A program made the translations under genes and the position numbers. The notes under the pieces are model-generated. The model was not told the origin of the DNA. It saw only the letters and a list, made by a program, of their open reading frames with translations, and searched no databases. Of a DNA stretch of 64,000 nt, positions 45,257 to 54,321 are shown piece after piece. Origin of the DNA: Azospirillum baldaniorum (GTDB taxonomy: Bacteria; Pseudomonadota; Alphaproteobacteria; Azospirillales; Azospirillaceae); assembly GCF_003119195.2 (NCBI RefSeq), contig NZ_CP022254.1, forward strand, positions 169,501-233,500, in the 5' to 3' direction. How positions within the stretch are numbered: position 1 is the first letter of the stretch; every line of letters starts with the position of its first letter.

Positions 45257-45646
45257 ATCCTCGGTCCCCTCTTCGTTGCCGGGTTCATCCGGCTTCGTTT
45301 TGGCCCCCCGCGCGGGGCCGCCATTACCGGTCACCGAGTCGCTTACGGTGACCGCCTCCTACCCGAAAGTTCAGCGCCCACCATCGGGCGCCGAAGCCAC
45401 ACTTCCAAAAATTTTATACAGCGTCAATCTATTTGCTGCCCGGTAATACCACGCCTTTCGATCGAACGATGTCACAAGGCGGCGGGAAAAACCCACTCCA
45501 GGCCTTGGTCTTAGCCATCAAGGCACTGATTCCGAAGCGCTTTGAAAAACCGAAAGAGGTGGATTGTGCGAAAGGCGTACAAATCCATCCAATCGGCCTA
45601 ATGCGACGGTTTGAAGCTCGATTCGCTGCCGAACGACCTCCTTCGG
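45257..45646. other. 390-base region with a 9-bp inverted repeat and no convincing gene
   Basis: Arms 45328-45336 and 45346-45354 (CGGTCACCG / CGGTGACCG) form a perfect inverted repeat with a 9-base loop. A second G/C hairpin lies at about 45303-45319. The stretch 45400-45600 is less GC-rich than the rest. An open frame at 45433-45747 has atypical composition and is overlapped by the methyltransferase gene, so it is not called. The repeats may be operators or leader structures for the transglycosylase gene on the minus strand. Confidence 0.45.
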
Positions 45647-47137
45647 ATGCCTCTTGCGCGCGCTCGCAAGCTGGTGCAGGAGTTCGTGTCTTCTTCCGCT
45701 TTCCGGAGTCTCCCGGAGCGGGGACGGCGACAGCGCATCTCCCATAGCGAAGTGATCGTGGATCGCGATTCGACGGCTCAAGCCGACCGGGAGGGGGCAG
45801 GCCCCCTCGTCCAGCCCGGAGACGTTCCGGGCATTTTGTTCCAGACTGGCTATGACCGACTCTACGCCGCCGACGCGGCGGGGGCGGCGCGTGCCTTCCG
45901 GCTCGCCTGCGCCGCCGATCCGGGGTCGGGCGAAGCCTGGGGCGCCTTGGCCGACAGCACGCGGGACGCGGGCGAGGCCGCCGGAGCGCTGGCCGCCTGC
46001 GGGCGGGCGGTGGCGCTCGACCCCGGCGTGTGGCCCTGGCGGATCGCCCTGGCCGACGCGCTGCGCGCCGCGGGCCGGTTCGAGGAGGCCGTGGCCACCG
46101 GACAGGTGTTGACGGCGGAACGGCCGGATTCCGCAACGGCCCGGCTCGGTCTCGCCCGCGCCCTGGCGGCGGCGGGCCGGCGGGGCGCCGCGCTGGAGGA
46201 GTACCGCGAGGCCGTGGCCCTGCGCTCCGGCGACCGCGAAACGGCTCTGGAACTGGCGGCCCTGCTGGTCGAGGCCGGCGACGCGCTGGGCGCGGTCGAA
46301 CTGCTGCAGCCCTTGTCCCGCCGGGACCCGGAGGACGCCGACCTGCACGCCGCCATCGGGCGGGCCTGGATCGCCCTGCAGGAGCCGGTGAAGGCGTTGA
46401 CCGCTCTGCGCCGTGCCCAAGGCCTCGACTCGGACGGCCGACTCGGCTGCGCGGCGATGATCGCCGCGCTGGAAGGCGGCGCGGGGGAAGACCTGTCGGC
46501 CGCCTATGTGCGCGCCCTGTTCGATCGTTACGCCGACCGTTTCGACCAGGATCTGGTGGGCAAGCTTGGCTACTCCGCACCGGCCCTGCTGCGCGAGGCG
46601 GTCGACCGGCTGGGGCCCGCATCCGAACTTGGGGCGTCTGGTTTGCGCGTTCTGGACCTCGGCTGCGGCACCGGGCTGGCGGGCGTGGCGTTCCGTCCGC
46701 TGGCCGGGCATCTCGCCGGGGTCGATCTCGCCCCGCGCATGGTCGAGAAGGCCCGCGCCCGCGCATTGTATGATGAGTTGTCGGTCGGTGACGTGGTCGC
46801 GGCGGTGGAGGCGGTGCCCGGCGCCTATGACCTGCTGGTCGCCGCCGACGTGCTGGTCTATCTCGGCAACCTGACCGCGCTGTTCGAGGGCGCTGCCAAG
46901 GCCCTGCGCCCGGCGGGCCGCTTCGCCGCGACGGTGGAGCGTTTGGACGGCGAGGCGGCGACCTCCGGCTACGCGCTCGGCCCGTCGCGGCGCTACGCCC
47001 ACAGCGAAGCCTATCTGCGGGCGATGGCGGCGGCGGCGGGCCTGACGGTGCTCCTGATGGAGCCCTGTTCCCCCCGCCGGGAGAAGGGCGTGGGCGTGCC
47101 GGGTCTTCTCTTTATATTGGAGAAGCCGGCGGCCTGA
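45647..47137 (+). CDS. TPR protein with C-terminal SAM methyltransferase domain
   Basis: About 496 residues from ATG 45647. TTG 45611 and GTG 45752 are alternatives, and none has a strong ribosome site. Residues about 60-290 are TPR repeats (YDRLYAADAAGAARAFRLAC; RFEEAVATGQVLTAERPDSA). A linker (LSAAYVRALFDRYADRFDQD) leads to a methyltransferase fold with motif I RVLDLGCGTGLAGVAF, VDLAPRMVEKAR and LLVAADVLVYLG. The TPR part probably selects a protein or glycan target for methylation. Cytosolic. Confidence 0.82.
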   Translation: MPLARARKLVQEFVSSSAFRSLPERGRRQRISHSEVIVDRDSTAQADREGAGPLVQPGDVPGILFQTGYDRLYAADAAGAARAFRLACAADPGSGEAWGALADSTRDAGEAAGALAACGRAVALDPGVWPWRIALADALRAAGRFEEAVATGQVLTAERPDSATARLGLARALAAAGRRGAALEEYREAVALRSGDRETALELAALLVEAGDALGAVELLQPLSRRDPEDADLHAAIGRAWIALQEPVKALTALRRAQGLDSDGRLGCAAMIAALEGGAGEDLSAAYVRALFDRYADRFDQDLVGKLGYSAPALLREAVDRLGPASELGASGLRVLDLGCGTGLAGVAFRPLAGHLAGVDLAPRMVEKARARALYDELSVGDVVAAVEAVPGAYDLLVAADVLVYLGNLTALFEGAAKALRPAGRFAATVERLDGEAATSGYALGPSRRYAHSEAYLRAMAAAAGLTVLLMEPCSPRREKGVGVPGLLFILEKPAA

Positions 47138-47168
47138 CGAAAACGGCTTTTCGGGATGGGGGCGTCCG

Positions 47169-48107
47169 TCACGCCTCCGCCCGGAAGGGCTGCAGGCTGA
47201 GCAGGGCGCAGTCCCAATAGGGACGCGGGCCGAAACGCTCGGCCAGGAAATCGACGAAGACGCGGACTTTCGGCGACAGATGCCGGTTCTGCGGGTAGAC
47301 CGCGAAGACGTTCGATTCCGCCATGTAATAGTCCAGCAGCAGGCACTGGAGCTGCCCCTTGGACAACGCCTCGCCGCACAGGAAGGTGGGCAGAACGATG
47401 ATACCGACGCCGGCGATGGCGGACTCGCGCAGCAGGTCGCCGTTGTTGGTGCGCAGCGACCCCGACACGCGGACCGACCGCATGGCGTCACCGACGCGGA
47501 ACTGCCACTGCTCGGCGGTCGGGATGTTGGTGTAGATCAGGCAGTTGTGGTTGGACAGCTCATCCGGCGTCTGAGGTATCCCGTGCTTCTCCAGATAGGC
47601 CGGGCTGGCGCAGACCACTTGGCGGTTGGGGGCCAGGCGCTTGGCGATCAGCGAGCTGTCGCGCAGCCGCCCGATGCGCACCGCCAGATCATAGCCCTCG
47701 TCGATCAGATCGACGTAGCGGTCGTTCAGATCCATCTCGATCTCGATGGACGGGTAGCGTTCGAGGAACTCGGCGACCGCCTTGGCCAGATGCAGCAGCC
47801 CGAAGGACACCGGCGCGTTGACCTTCAACCGCCCGCGCGGCGCGGCGTGCAGGTCGGCGACGGCCTGCTCCGCCTCCTCCAGATCGGCGATGATGCGGGT
47901 GCAGCGCTCGTAATAGGCCTGCCCGACCTCGGTCAGGCTGAGCTTGCGCGTGGTGCGGTTCAGCAGCCGCGCCCCCAGCCGGTTCTCCAACTCCGCGATG
48001 CGGCGGGAAACCACGGACTTGGACAGGTTCAGGCGCTCCGCCGCGGTGGTGAAGCTTTTGGTGTCCACGACCTTGATAAAGGCCGTCATGTCGTCGAGGC
48101 GATCCAT
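47169..48107 (-). CDS. LysR family transcriptional regulator
   Basis: 312 residues. The N-terminal winged helix-turn-helix is FTTAAERLNLSKSVVSRRIA, followed by the periplasmic-binding-protein-like effector domain (about 90-300). It is divergent from wrbA, and a perfect palindrome with T-N11-A geometry lies 4 bases upstream of its start. LysR regulators usually control the divergent gene and repress themselves, so quinone or redox-responsive control of wrbA is likely. This is inference from context. Confidence 0.93.
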   Translation of the reverse strand: MDRLDDMTAFIKVVDTKSFTTAAERLNLSKSVVSRRIAELENRLGARLLNRTTRKLSLTEVGQAYYERCTRIIADLEEAEQAVADLHAAPRGRLKVNAPVSFGLLHLAKAVAEFLERYPSIEIEMDLNDRYVDLIDEGYDLAVRIGRLRDSSLIAKRLAPNRQVVCASPAYLEKHGIPQTPDELSNHNCLIYTNIPTAEQWQFRVGDAMRSVRVSGSLRTNNGDLLRESAIAGVGIIVLPTFLCGEALSKGQLQCLLLDYYMAESNVFAVYPQNRHLSPKVRVFVDFLAERFGPRPYWDCALLSLQPFRAEA

Positions 48108-48110
48108 CCC

Positions 48111-48161
48111 ATTGTTCTACACCCGGGAACAATGAAGTTCCAGCACCCTGGATTTGCTGGA
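48111..48161. promoter_or_regulatory. LysR-type palindromes between lysR and wrbA
   Basis: ATTGTTC (48111-48117) and GAACAAT (48127-48133) are exact inverted repeats around 9 bases, containing the T-N11-A core expected of LysR operators. A second exact inverted repeat of the same geometry, TCCAGCA-N9-TGCTGGA, lies at 48139-48161. The first site overlaps the lysR translation start region, consistent with autorepression. Confidence 0.6.
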
Positions 48162-48234
48162 GGGCGGCAACGCGCTATCTCTTTGGAACGCCGCAGCCTC
48201 CAGCGCGGCCGCAACGACAGAGGGGAGACGAGAC

Positions 48235-48837
48235 ATGGCGAAGGTTCTGGTGCTCTACTACAGCAGCTACGGCCACATCTCCACCATGGCGCAGGCGATG
48301 GCCGAAGGCGCCCGCTCGGTTCCGGGAACCGAGGTGGCGGTGAAGCGCGTGCCGGAGCTGGTCCCCGAGGAGGTGCGGCAGAAGGCGCACTTCAAGGAAG
48401 AGCCGAACATTCCCATCGCCGACCCGAACGAGTTGGCCAACTACGACGCCATCATCCTGGGCGTGCCGACGCGCTACGGCAACATGCCGGGCCAGATGAA
48501 GAATTTCCTCGACCAGACGGGCGGCCTGTGGGCGAAGGGCGCGCTGGTCGGCAAGGTGGGCGCCGCCTTCTCCTCCTCCGCCACCCAGCACGGCGGGCAG
48601 GAGAGCACGATCCTCACCACCCACACCGTGCTTCTGCACCTCGGCATGGTGATCGTCGGTCTGCCCTACAGCTTCCAGGGCCAGATGGGCGTGGACGAGG
48701 TGATGGGCAACAGCCCCTACGGCGCCAGCACCATCGCGGGCGGCGACGGCTCCCGTCAGCCGAGCGCCGTCGAACTGGACGGCGCCCGCTACCAGGGGCG
48801 GCACGTCGCGGAGATCGCCAAGAAGCTGCACGGTTGA
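48235..48837 (+). CDS. wrbA: NAD(P)H:quinone oxidoreductase WrbA
   Basis: 200 residues, full length for WrbA. The flavodoxin-type FMN loop is [20 protein letters not shown] and the WrbA signature [20 protein letters not shown] follows, with [10 protein letters not shown] and [15 protein letters not shown] downstream. It reduces quinones by two electrons using NAD(P)H, avoiding semiquinone radicals. An AGGGGAGACGAG ribosome site precedes ATG 48235. The glutathionyl-hydroquinone reductase gene follows 67 bases later on the same strand, making a quinone-detoxification pair. Confidence 0.96.
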   Translation: MAKVLVLYYSSYGHISTMAQAMAEGARSVPGTEVAVKRVPELVPEEVRQKAHFKEEPNIPIADPNELANYDAIILGVPTRYGNMPGQMKNFLDQTGGLWAKGALVGKVGAAFSSSATQHGGQESTILTTHTVLLHLGMVIVGLPYSFQGQMGVDEVMGNSPYGASTIAGGDGSRQPSAVELDGARYQGRHVAEIAKKLHG

Positions 48838-48904
48838 GGGTGAAGTGCGCCTCTCCCGCCCGGACGGCGGGAGAGGCGGCACCGGACAGAGGGGAGTTCA
48901 GGGC

Positions 48905-49852
48905 ATGGGCCTGTTGATCGACGGCCGCTGGCACGACCAGTGGTACGACACCAAGAACAGCGGCGGCGCCTTCGTCCGTCCGGAAACCCAGTTCCGCAAC
49001 TGGGTGCGGGCCGACGGCTCGACCCCGTTCCAGCCGGAGGCCGGGCGCTATCACCTGTTCGTGTCGCTGGCCTGCCCCTGGGCGCACCGCACGCTGATCC
49101 TGCGCAAGCTGAAGGGGCTGGAGAACGCCATCGGCGTCACCGTGGTCGATCCCCTGATGCGCGAGGAGGGCTGGACCTTCCCCGAACCCGATCCGATCAC
49201 CGGCTCCACCCGCCTGCACGAGGTCTACACCACGGCCGATCCCACCTACTCGGGGCGCGTCACCGTCCCGGTGCTGTGGGACAAGAAGACCGGGACCATC
49301 GTCAGCAACGAGTCCGCGGAGATCGTCCGCATGCTGAACCGGGAATTCGATGCCTTCGGCGACGCCTCGCTGGACTTCTACCCGGCGGAGCTGGCGGAGG
49401 AGATCGACCGGCTCAACGCCTTCGTCTACGACCGCGTCAACAACGGCGTCTACAAGGCCGGCTTCGCGACCAGCCAGGAAAAGTACGAGCAGGCGTTCGA
49501 CGCCCTCTTCGCGGCGCTCGACGAACTGGACGAGCGGCTGGCCGGACAGCGTTATCTGCTGGGGAACCGGCAGACCGAGGCCGACTGGCGCCTGTTCACC
49601 ACGCTGGTGCGGTTCGACGCCGTCTATGTCGGCCACTTCAAGTGCAACCTGCGCCGCATCGCCGACTATCCGAACCTGTCCGGCTATCTGCGCGACCTCT
49701 ATCAGGTGCCTGGCGTGGCGGAGACCGTCGATTTCCACCACATCAAGCGGCACTATTACGCCAGCCACACCATGATCAACCCGACCGGCGTCGTGCCGAA
49801 GGGGCCGGCGCTGGACCTCGACGCGCCGCACGGACGGGAGGGACTGAGGTAA
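48905..49852 (+). CDS. Glutathionyl-hydroquinone reductase (GST family, YqjG/EcM4-like)
   Basis: 315 residues. The catalytic Cys is in LACPWAHRTLIL, the CPWA signature of xi-class GSTs that remove glutathione from glutathionyl-hydroquinones. Also typical are NWVRADGSTPFQPEAGRYHL, SNESAEIVRML and the ending HHIKRHYYASH with INPTGVVP. It lies directly after wrbA, and the two enzymes act on connected intermediates: WrbA makes the hydroquinone and this enzyme clears its glutathione adducts. Cytosolic. Confidence 0.93.
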   Translation: MGLLIDGRWHDQWYDTKNSGGAFVRPETQFRNWVRADGSTPFQPEAGRYHLFVSLACPWAHRTLILRKLKGLENAIGVTVVDPLMREEGWTFPEPDPITGSTRLHEVYTTADPTYSGRVTVPVLWDKKTGTIVSNESAEIVRMLNREFDAFGDASLDFYPAELAEEIDRLNAFVYDRVNNGVYKAGFATSQEKYEQAFDALFAALDELDERLAGQRYLLGNRQTEADWRLFTTLVRFDAVYVGHFKCNLRRIADYPNLSGYLRDLYQVPGVAETVDFHHIKRHYYASHTMINPTGVVPKGPALDLDAPHGREGLR

Positions 49853-49859
49853 GCGGGCC

Positions 49860-50240
49860 TCAGGGCTTGTAGCAGCGGGCCATGTCCTGGTTCTGGCCGA
49901 TCATCTCGCACTGGAAGCTGTTGGAGAACTTGAAGCGGAACGGCCCGGTCTTGCGCACGCTGACCAGGGTCTGTCCGCCGGGGTTCTTGAAGGCCACCCA
50001 GGCCGAGGAATCGAAATGGGTGGTGATCCCGTTGCTCAGCCGCACGCGGCCCTGGTTGTCCTTGATGACCTGCACGCCGGTGTTGAAGGCCATGACTCCG
50101 TTCGGAGTCTCGGACGCCACGGCGAGGCCGTTCGTGCAGTTCACCCCCTCCGGCTGCACCGCGACGCACTCATAGGGGCGCGGCTGCGACGCGGTGAGCA
50201 CCATGGCGTAGATCGCCACTTCCAGAACGTTCATGGGCAT
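49860..50240 (-). CDS. Hypothetical protein
   Basis: 126 residues from ATG 50240; ATG 50234 is also possible. The N-terminus MPMNVLEVAIYAMVLTAS is hydrophobic and could be a signal peptide or anchor. The mature part is beta-rich with four Cys residues (ECVAVQPEGVNCTNGLAV; FQCEMIGQNQDMARCYKP), suggesting disulphides in the periplasm. No family recognised. Convergent with the glutathionyl-hydroquinone reductase gene. Confidence 0.65.
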   Translation of the reverse strand: MPMNVLEVAIYAMVLTASQPRPYECVAVQPEGVNCTNGLAVASETPNGVMAFNTGVQVIKDNQGRVRLSNGITTHFDSSAWVAFKNPGGQTLVSVRKTGPFRFKFSNSFQCEMIGQNQDMARCYKP

Positions 50241-50338
50241 GCGGAATCTCCCGGCAATCCGCACAAGGGTGCAGCAATGCACCGTGTACAGAATAATTCC
50301 GCCGTGGTTACGAAAAGTATAATGTCGCGGTCAAGGTT

Positions 50339-50740
50339 CTACCCTTTCGCGGACAGCGCTTTTTCCAGCTTCTCACGCAGGCCGAACGTGGTCAGCGGCT
50401 TCACCAGATAGCCGGTGGCGCCGGAGCGCAGGGCCGACAGGACGACGTCGGACCGGTCGTGCTTGGTCAGCATGATGACCGGCGCCCGCCCGTCCAAGGC
50501 CTCCAGAAAGGCCAGACCGCCCATCGGCACCATGTCCACATCGCAGAAGATCGCGTCGAAATCGACCCGGTTGCAGCGGGCCAGCGCCTCCGCCCCGTCG
50601 GCGGCCTCGATCACCGTGCCGACGCCCAACTGCTTCAGCAGCCGCACCGAGACGCTGCGGGTCACCACCTCGTCCTCGACGACCAGCACCGCGCAGGAAT
50701 TGAACGACACGGCCACCCTCGCGCTTCGTCCTGTGGGCAC
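50339..50740 (-). CDS. Single-domain response regulator paired with an Hpt protein
   Basis: 133 residues from GTG 50740; a shorter start near residue 9 (VAVSFNS) is possible. The receiver has Glu-Asp in [12 protein letters not shown], the phosphoacceptor Asp in [12 protein letters not shown] and Lys in [10 protein letters not shown]. No output domain. The Hpt gene lies 43 bases upstream on the same strand, so the two likely exchange phosphate in a phosphorelay. The hybrid kinase feeding them is not adjacent; the one at 35972-38584 is a distant candidate only. Confidence 0.88.
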   Translation of the reverse strand: MPTGRSARVAVSFNSCAVLVVEDEVVTRSVSVRLLKQLGVGTVIEAADGAEALARCNRVDFDAIFCDVDMVPMGGLAFLEALDGRAPVIMLTKHDRSDVVLSALRSGATGYLVKPLTTFGLREKLEKALSAKG

Positions 50741-50783
50741 CCCTAAGGGTTACGCCCGCATGATATATCAGCGCGAAAGAAAC

Positions 50784-51173
50784 TCAAATGCGTGCGATCA
50801 AAATTTTCACGTCGGCCAGGGCGCGGTCGAGGGCGCCCGTTTCCCGCCGCACCACCGCCGCGTCGCCGCGCAGGGCCGCGTCCTCCACCGAGCCGAAGAG
50901 GTCGGCAACCCGCCCGGCCCCGGCGGTGCGGGCGGCGCCGGCCGCCGAATGGGCGGCCAGCCGGACACCATCCAGGTCGCCGAGCGCCAATCGCTCTTTC
51001 AGAACGCGCGACAACTCGTCGGCGTTTTCCAGGAACAGGGCGTAGAGCATGGTGACGGTGGGGCCAGGACCGCCGAAGTTGCGCAGCATCGGCTCCACGT
51101 CAAGGATCTCACGGTCATACGGCGTCGCGTTGGCCGGTGGCGGTTCGGATGGGCTGGGCGGTGGCTGGGGCAC
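50784..51173 (-). CDS. Hpt (histidine phosphotransfer) domain protein
   Basis: 129 residues. After a Pro-rich N-terminus of about 25 residues comes a four-helix Hpt bundle; the phosphorylatable His is in [17 protein letters not shown], matching the Hpt pattern AHxLxGaa-xxxG. It would shuttle phosphate between a hybrid kinase and the receiver encoded just downstream. Divergent from the flavoprotein gene at 51351. Confidence 0.85.
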   Translation of the reverse strand: MPQPPPSPSEPPPANATPYDREILDVEPMLRNFGGPGPTVTMLYALFLENADELSRVLKERLALGDLDGVRLAAHSAAGAARTAGAGRVADLFGSVEDAALRGDAAVVRRETGALDRALADVKILIARI

Positions 51174-51350
51174 GATGGCGACTCCCGGCAGGACACGGTA
51201 TGGCCGTACAGTGCGTGTGGCAATTCAACCCGGTCAAGCCGAGGCCAGCGCGGCGAATGGACGCTTCGGCGCCGCAGCATCCGGTCGCGGAACCGGGGGA
51301 CGCGCCGCCTGTTCCCCAACGTCGTCAACGTCCGCTGGAACGCCCGAGCG

Positions 51351-52280
51351 ATGACCGCCGCATCCGAAGAACAGCGTCTGGACACCCTGATCGTCGGCGG
51401 CGGCCCCGCCGGGCTGACCGCGGCGATCTATCTGGCGCGCTACCGCCGCCGCTTCCTTGTGGTGGACTCCGGGGCCAGCCGGGCCTCCTGGATTCCGCTG
51501 TCCCACAATCATGCGGGCTTTCCCGACGGGGTGACCGGTGACGAGCTGCTGGCCCGCATGCGCGCCCAGGCGGAGCGCTACGGCGCCCGGATCGTGCCGG
51601 GAACGGTGACGGCGGTGGAACGGGGCGACGATGGCTACCGCGTGCGGACGGAGGACGGGCGGCAATTCCGCGCCCGCACCGTGCTGGCCGCGACCGGCGT
51701 GATCGACCGCGAACCGGAGCTGCCCAACCTGTATCAGGCGGTGCAGCGAGGGCTGGTCCGCCATTGCCCGATCTGCGACGGGTTCGAGGTGACCGGCCAC
51801 CGCATCGGCGTCATCGGCCACGGCACCGGGGCCCTGGGGGAGGCGCTGTTCCTGCGCACCTATTCCCGCGACATCACCGTGCTGACGCTGGGCGAGCCGA
51901 TGAATCTGGAGGAGGCGGAGGAGCGCCGCATGGCCGAGGCCGGGCTGCGCGCCGTCGAGGAGCCGGTGGTGGAAATCCATACCGAGGGCGGGCGGATCGC
52001 CGCCCTGACCACGGCGTCCGGCGAGCGGCTGACCTTCGACACGCTGTATTCCGCCCTGGGCTGCCACCCGCGCATCGAGCCGGTGAAGGGGTTGGGCGTG
52101 CGCATCGGCCCGGACGGGCGGCTGGTCACCGACGGGCACCAGCAGACGGGGATCGAAGGGCTCTACGCCGCGGGCGACATCGTGGAGGGGCTGAACCAGA
52201 TTTCGGTCGCCATGGGACAGGCCGCGATCGCCGCCACCGCCATCCATCGCCGACTCCTGGCGGAGGACGGGGACCTCTGA
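51351..52280 (+). CDS. Thioredoxin-reductase-like FAD/NAD(P)-dependent oxidoreductase
   Basis: 309 residues. The FAD motif [17 protein letters not shown], the redox site [12 protein letters not shown] (CxxC), the NAD(P) motif [12 protein letters not shown] and the C-terminal FAD motif [14 protein letters not shown] are present. The CPIC active site differs from the CATC/CAVC of classical thioredoxin reductase, so the partner may be a thioredoxin-like protein other than TrxA. The ATG at 51351 gives a short N-terminus before the FAD fold. It is not linked to a thioredoxin gene here. Confidence 0.88.
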   Translation: MTAASEEQRLDTLIVGGGPAGLTAAIYLARYRRRFLVVDSGASRASWIPLSHNHAGFPDGVTGDELLARMRAQAERYGARIVPGTVTAVERGDDGYRVRTEDGRQFRARTVLAATGVIDREPELPNLYQAVQRGLVRHCPICDGFEVTGHRIGVIGHGTGALGEALFLRTYSRDITVLTLGEPMNLEEAEERRMAEAGLRAVEEPVVEIHTEGGRIAALTTASGERLTFDTLYSALGCHPRIEPVKGLGVRIGPDGRLVTDGHQQTGIEGLYAAGDIVEGLNQISVAMGQAAIAATAIHRRLLAEDGDL

Positions 52281-52616
52281 GGGGCGATGCCTCCCCGGCG
52301 GGTGGCCAGCGGCACCGGGCAAAGTGTCGCATTTGACATTAATGAGTGGTAATACCAAACCAATGGCTTGAGCTATGCTCTTGGTTTGATGGAGCTTCCA
52401 GGAAAGGCATAAAGGGTTATGCCTTTTGGGCTCGGCCGGACGTTTACACCTGATTAAGAATTTGGGCTTTAGGACTTTCGCCATTGCGAAAGGCGGTCCG
52501 TGCGGCTGGGTGTGGCCCGGCGCACAGCGGGACGAGCGAAGGGGCGGCATGATGGCGCCATCAACCAACCCGCCGATCAACCCGGGCAGCCTGCCAGAAC
52601 GAACGGAACCTGCTCC
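52281..52616. other. 336-base A/T-richer region with strong hairpins
   Basis: A perfect 10-bp hairpin (AAAGGCATAA 52403-52412 with TTATGCCTTT 52417-52426, 4-base loop) is preceded by a looser inverted repeat in which CCAAACCAA near 52350 faces TTGGTTTGATGG near 52381. Base composition is clearly lower in GC than the flanks. No coding frame is convincing. It precedes the 63-residue gene at 52617 and could be a structured leader, a small RNA or a relic of a mobile element. Confidence 0.4.
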
Positions 52617-52808
52617 ATGGCCCAATCCGTGACCCGCGCGCTTCAAGCCATCAAACGCCACAACGCCAAGCCGGAGCAGATCGACCACGCCATCCTCAGC
52701 GCCATCAACGTGACGCTGTGCATGCAGTCCGGCGGCAACGACCGGGTCGCGGAAGGCTTCAACCAGGACATCGCGCTGAGCGGACGGGCCTTCGGCGTCC
52801 GGAGCTGA
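52617..52808 (+). CDS. Small hypothetical protein (63 aa)
   Basis: 63 residues from ATG 52617. Charged and soluble, starting MAQSVTRALQAIKRHNAKPE with a single Cys in VTLCMQSGG. Composition is coding-like and the stop lies 1 base before the convergent cbpM stop. No family recognised, and the ribosome site is weak. It may depend on the structured region upstream for expression. Confidence 0.5.
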   Translation: MAQSVTRALQAIKRHNAKPEQIDHAILSAINVTLCMQSGGNDRVAEGFNQDIALSGRAFGVRS

Positions 52809-52809
52809 C

Positions 52810-53178
52810 CTACCCCTCCTTTTCCTCGCGCTTCCGCAGTTCGTCCTGCAGGAGATAGCGGGCCTCCGGCGGCAGATCGCCGATGGCTTCGGCCAACACG
52901 CGCAGGCGACGCCGCAGCCCATAGACCGTGTCCAGCAGCGACAGCACGACCGGCATCGCCTCGTCGTCGAGTGCCAGATCCTCCCGCAGATCGCAGATCA
53001 TCTCCAGCCGGGCCACGTCGGCCGCGCTGAAAACGAAACCGGTCCCCTCGTGACGCGGCCGCAGCCAGTGCCGCTCCACCCACACCGTCAGTTGGGCGGA
53101 GGAGACGCGCCGGCAGGTGGCCAGCACCTCCTCGGTCCGCCATGCCCCGCCGCCCTGGTCCATGCCGTTCCGGTCCAT
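52810..53178 (-). CDS. cbpM: Chaperone modulator CbpM
   Basis: 122 residues. It has a MerR-like N-terminal part (TVWVERHWLRPRHEGTGFVF) and a helical C-terminal part (DLREDLALDDEAMPVVLSLLDTVYGLRRRL), the layout of CbpM, which inhibits the J-domain activity of CbpA. Its ATG lies 1 base after the cbpA stop, so the two are coupled. Exact function assigned by family and gene order. Confidence 0.88.
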   Translation of the reverse strand: MDRNGMDQGGGAWRTEEVLATCRRVSSAQLTVWVERHWLRPRHEGTGFVFSAADVARLEMICDLREDLALDDEAMPVVLSLLDTVYGLRRRLRVLAEAIGDLPPEARYLLQDELRKREEKEG

Positions 53179-53179
53179 C

Positions 53180-54088
53180 TCACGCGGCCTCCATGTCCCG
53201 TCTCGGGTTGTGGTCGGACTTCCAATCCCGGACGAACGCCTCCAGCGCCGGGTCGGGGGCGTCGGGCAAAGCGATGCGCAGCGTCACATACTGGTCGCCG
53301 CGCGCGCCGTTCGCTCCCGGAAGGCCCTTGCCCTTCAACCGCAGGCGCGTGCCGTTGTTCGCCCCCTTCGGAACGGTCAGCATCACCGGCCCGTCGATGG
53401 TCGGGACGCGGACCTTGCCGCCCAGCACCGCCTCGGCCAGGGTCACCGGCAGGTCGAGCTGGATGTCGTCGCCGTCGCGGCGGAACCAGGGGTGGGGGGT
53501 GACCTTGACGGTCACCAGCGCGTCGCCGGGCGGACCGCCGTTGCTGCCGGGCAGGCCCTGGCCCTTCAGGCGGATGGTGCCGCCATCCTCAAGCCCGGCG
53601 GGCAGGTCGATGTCCAGCGTCTTCCCGTCCGGCATGGTGACGCGGCGCTTGCCGCCCTTGGCCGCCGCCAGGAAATCGACCGTCAGCGCCATGCTGAGGT
53701 TGCCGCCCTTCATCGGCATGGCGCCGCCGCGGGCGAAGCCGCGCCCGCCGAACAGGTCGGAGAAGATGTGTTCCAGATCGTCCGACGCGAATCCTTCGGC
53801 GTGGGCGTAGCGGGCACCCGCCGGGCCTTCGGCGAAGTCGCGGTAATAGTGGCGCTGCGGCCGTTCCTGGCCGGAGTCGTCGATCTCCCCGCGGTCGAAG
53901 CGGGCACGCTTGTCGGCATCCGACAGCAGGCTGTAGGCGGCGCTGATGTCCTTGAAGCGCTGCTCGGCCTCCGCCTTGCCGGGGTTTAGGTCGGGATGGT
54001 GCTTCTTGGCCAGCTTACGGTAGGCCTTGCGGATTTCGTCGTCCGAAGCGGTGGGGGATACGCCCAGAATCTCGTAAGGATTGCTCAT
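53180..54088 (-). CDS. cbpA: DnaJ-class co-chaperone CbpA
   Basis: 302 residues. The N-terminal J domain has the HPD motif in KLAKKHHPDLNPGKAEAEQ. No Cys-rich zinc finger is present, which separates it from DnaJ and fits CbpA. The C-terminal substrate-binding domains contain VTMPDGKTLDIDLPAGLEDG and GGKVRVPTIDGPVMLTVPKG. It stimulates DnaK. It is coupled to cbpM, and an RpoH-like promoter is visible upstream. Confidence 0.93.
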   Translation of the reverse strand: MSNPYEILGVSPTASDDEIRKAYRKLAKKHHPDLNPGKAEAEQRFKDISAAYSLLSDADKRARFDRGEIDDSGQERPQRHYYRDFAEGPAGARYAHAEGFASDDLEHIFSDLFGGRGFARGGAMPMKGGNLSMALTVDFLAAAKGGKRRVTMPDGKTLDIDLPAGLEDGGTIRLKGQGLPGSNGGPPGDALVTVKVTPHPWFRRDGDDIQLDLPVTLAEAVLGGKVRVPTIDGPVMLTVPKGANNGTRLRLKGKGLPGANGARGDQYVTLRIALPDAPDPALEAFVRDWKSDHNPRRDMEAA

Positions 54089-54148
54089 GGCGATGACCGT
54101 GATTGGAAAGCGGGGGTCAGCGGCTGACGGGTGAGCACGTTCGACGTG

Positions 54149-54178
54149 TATGTGTTCGGCGTTCCCCCGCAAATCAAG
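54149..54178 (-). promoter_or_regulatory. Possible RpoH-type promoter of cbpA-cbpM
   Basis: On the minus strand CTTGATT (54178-54172) is followed after 15 bases by AACACATA (54156-54149). This resembles the heat-shock pattern CTTGAAA-N11/16-CCCCATNT in the -35 but only partly in the -10. Transcription would start near 54142, about 54 bases before the cbpA ATG. Confidence 0.35.
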
Positions 54179-54321
54179 AGGGTTGCCCTTCCGTCCGGTG
54201 CACGGCGCCTGTGCTTGCGGCCGGGATGACGACGGGGCGGCGCGCGCCAATATGAGGCGGGCCGGACTTGGTTCCGGTTGAACGGTTCCAAAGGGAGATG
54301 GTCAGGGAGGAAGCCCCCGTC

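Noticed and set aside
45433..45747. 104-codon open frame starting MLPGNTTPFD
   Set aside because: Composition differs from neighbouring genes, there is no ribosome site, and it runs into the TPR-methyltransferase gene in another frame.
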